From positions 1 to 7,071 of the forward strand of contig DRHD01000163.1 of assembly GCA_011049795.1 (NCBI GenBank): a stretch of 7,071 bases of DNA, written 5' to 3'. The stretch is from Porticoccus sp. GTDB taxonomy: Bacteria > Pseudomonadota > Gammaproteobacteria > Pseudomonadales > Porticoccaceae. The notes under the pieces are model-generated. The model saw nothing but the letters and a program-made list of their open reading frames with translations, had not been told where the DNA came from and made no database searches. A program made the position numbers and the translations under genes. Below are positions 6,474-7,071 of the stretch, one piece after another; the first letter of the stretch is position 1; each line of letters starts with the position of its first letter.

Positions 6474-7071
6474 ATGGCAAATAATAAAAAACTGGGTCAG
6501 AAAACGTTGGGCCAGCTAAGAGATCAGATCGATGGCATTGATCATCAGATCCTGACATTGATTAGTGAGCGTGCTAAGTGTGCCCAGCAAGTGGCTGAGG
6601 TGAAGCAAGCTGAGGGTGATGTCGTCTATTTCCGGCCTGAGCGGGAAGCTCAGGTGCTTCGTAACATTATGGAGAAGAATCAGGGTCCGCTGGATAATGA
6701 GGAAATGGCACGGCTTTTTCGTGAAATCATGTCAGCCTGTCTGGCATTGGAACAGCCTGTTAAAGTAGCGTTTCTCGGGCCTGAAGGGACCTTTACACAG
6801 GAAGCGGCCTTAAAGCACTTTGGCCATTCAGCCGTTACTGTCTCAATGAGCGCCATTGATGAAGTATTTCGAGAAGTGGATGCTGGTGCGGTAAATTACG
6901 GTGTCGTGCCCGTCGAAAACTCAACGGAAGGCGTGATCAGTCACACGCTGGATACTTTTCTGGACTCCACGCTAAATATTTGTGGTGAAGTGGAGCTTCG
7001 TATCCACCATCACTTATTGGCGGGGCCAACTACTGATAAGTCTCAGATTACTCGTGTGTATTCCCATGCTC
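6474..7071 (+). CDS. pheA: Bifunctional chorismate mutase/prephenate dehydratase (partial, 3' end outside window)
   Basis: The reading frame opens at ATG 6474 and runs 199 codons plus one base to the window end without a stop, so it is truncated by the window, not broken. The N-terminal AroQ chorismate mutase domain (about 11-95) shows active-site R16 (QLR), R33 (SERAK) and K44 (EVK), each five places after the E. coli P-protein residues R11, R28 and K39. The prephenate dehydratase domain starts at KVAFLGPEGTF (97-107) and includes VVPVENSTEG (144-153). The enzyme converts chorismate to prephenate and then phenylpyruvate for phenylalanine synthesis. The catalytic C-terminal part and the ACT regulatory domain are expected beyond the window. 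It begins 12 nt after the gyrA stop with only a weak AGG (6463-6465) ribosome site, so transcription from the gyrA side is likely. There is no room for a pheL-type leader/attenuator directly upstream. Confidence 0.95.
   Translation, partial: MANNKKLGQKTLGQLRDQIDGIDHQILTLISERAKCAQQVAEVKQAEGDVVYFRPEREAQVLRNIMEKNQGPLDNEEMARLFREIMSACLALEQPVKVAFLGPEGTFTQEAALKHFGHSAVTVSMSAIDEVFREVDAGAVNYGVVPVENSTEGVISHTLDTFLDSTLNICGEVELRIHHHLLAGPTTDKSQITRVYSHA

Noticed and set aside
1..7071. CRISPR array, tRNA/rRNA genes, insertion sequences, toxin-antitoxin or defence system
   Set aside because: No regularly spaced direct repeats, no tRNA- or rRNA-like sequence, no transposase motifs and no small gene pairs were seen; nearly all sequence is accounted for by six core genes.

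Overview
The window is a compact stretch of bacterial core genome with six protein-coding genes and almost no spare DNA. Protein signatures and gene order point to a gammaproteobacterium related to the Pseudomonas/Cellvibrio side of the class. The reasons are the yciK-mupP-ubiG-mtaD cluster divergent from gyrA, a GyrA that keeps exact E. coli residue numbering through the active site and GyrA-box, and a fused chorismate mutase/prephenate dehydratase (PheA). Base composition is moderate by eye. I cannot name a genus. The first bases are a 17-nt run of C that looks like a contig edge.

Minus strand (about 3730 down to 53) is one probable transcription unit in the order mtaD, ubiG, mupP, yciK. 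MtaD is an amidohydrolase that deaminates methylthioadenosine/S-adenosylhomocysteine-type nucleosides. UbiG is the SAM-dependent O-methyltransferase of ubiquinone synthesis. MupP is a HAD phosphatase best read as the MurNAc-6-phosphate phosphatase of cell-wall recycling rather than as phosphoglycolate phosphatase. YciK is a short-chain dehydrogenase of unknown substrate. UbiG and mupP overlap by one base (TGATG), mupP and yciK are 15 nt apart, and mtaD and ubiG are separated by 98 nt.

Plus strand (about 3765 to the end) carries gyrA (DNA gyrase subunit A, 876 aa) followed 12 nt later by pheA. PheA is cut by the window end after 199 codons. The 165-nt gap between mtaD and gyrA holds two back-to-back promoter candidates, with an extended -10 for gyrA and a good -10 for mtaD.

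A functional link is plausible only between MtaD and UbiG: UbiG and other methyltransferases release S-adenosylhomocysteine, a substrate of many MtaD-family enzymes. The remaining genes are neighbours by conserved synteny. Compared from memory with Pseudomonas aeruginosa, two genes are absent: mtnA (between mtaD and gyrA) and serC (between gyrA and pheA). I found no mobile element, CRISPR array, RNA gene or undescribed multi-gene system. The points worth checking are the gene-order differences, a K-to-M change in the GyrA-box, a small coding repeat in the acidic GyrA tail, and the terminal C-run.
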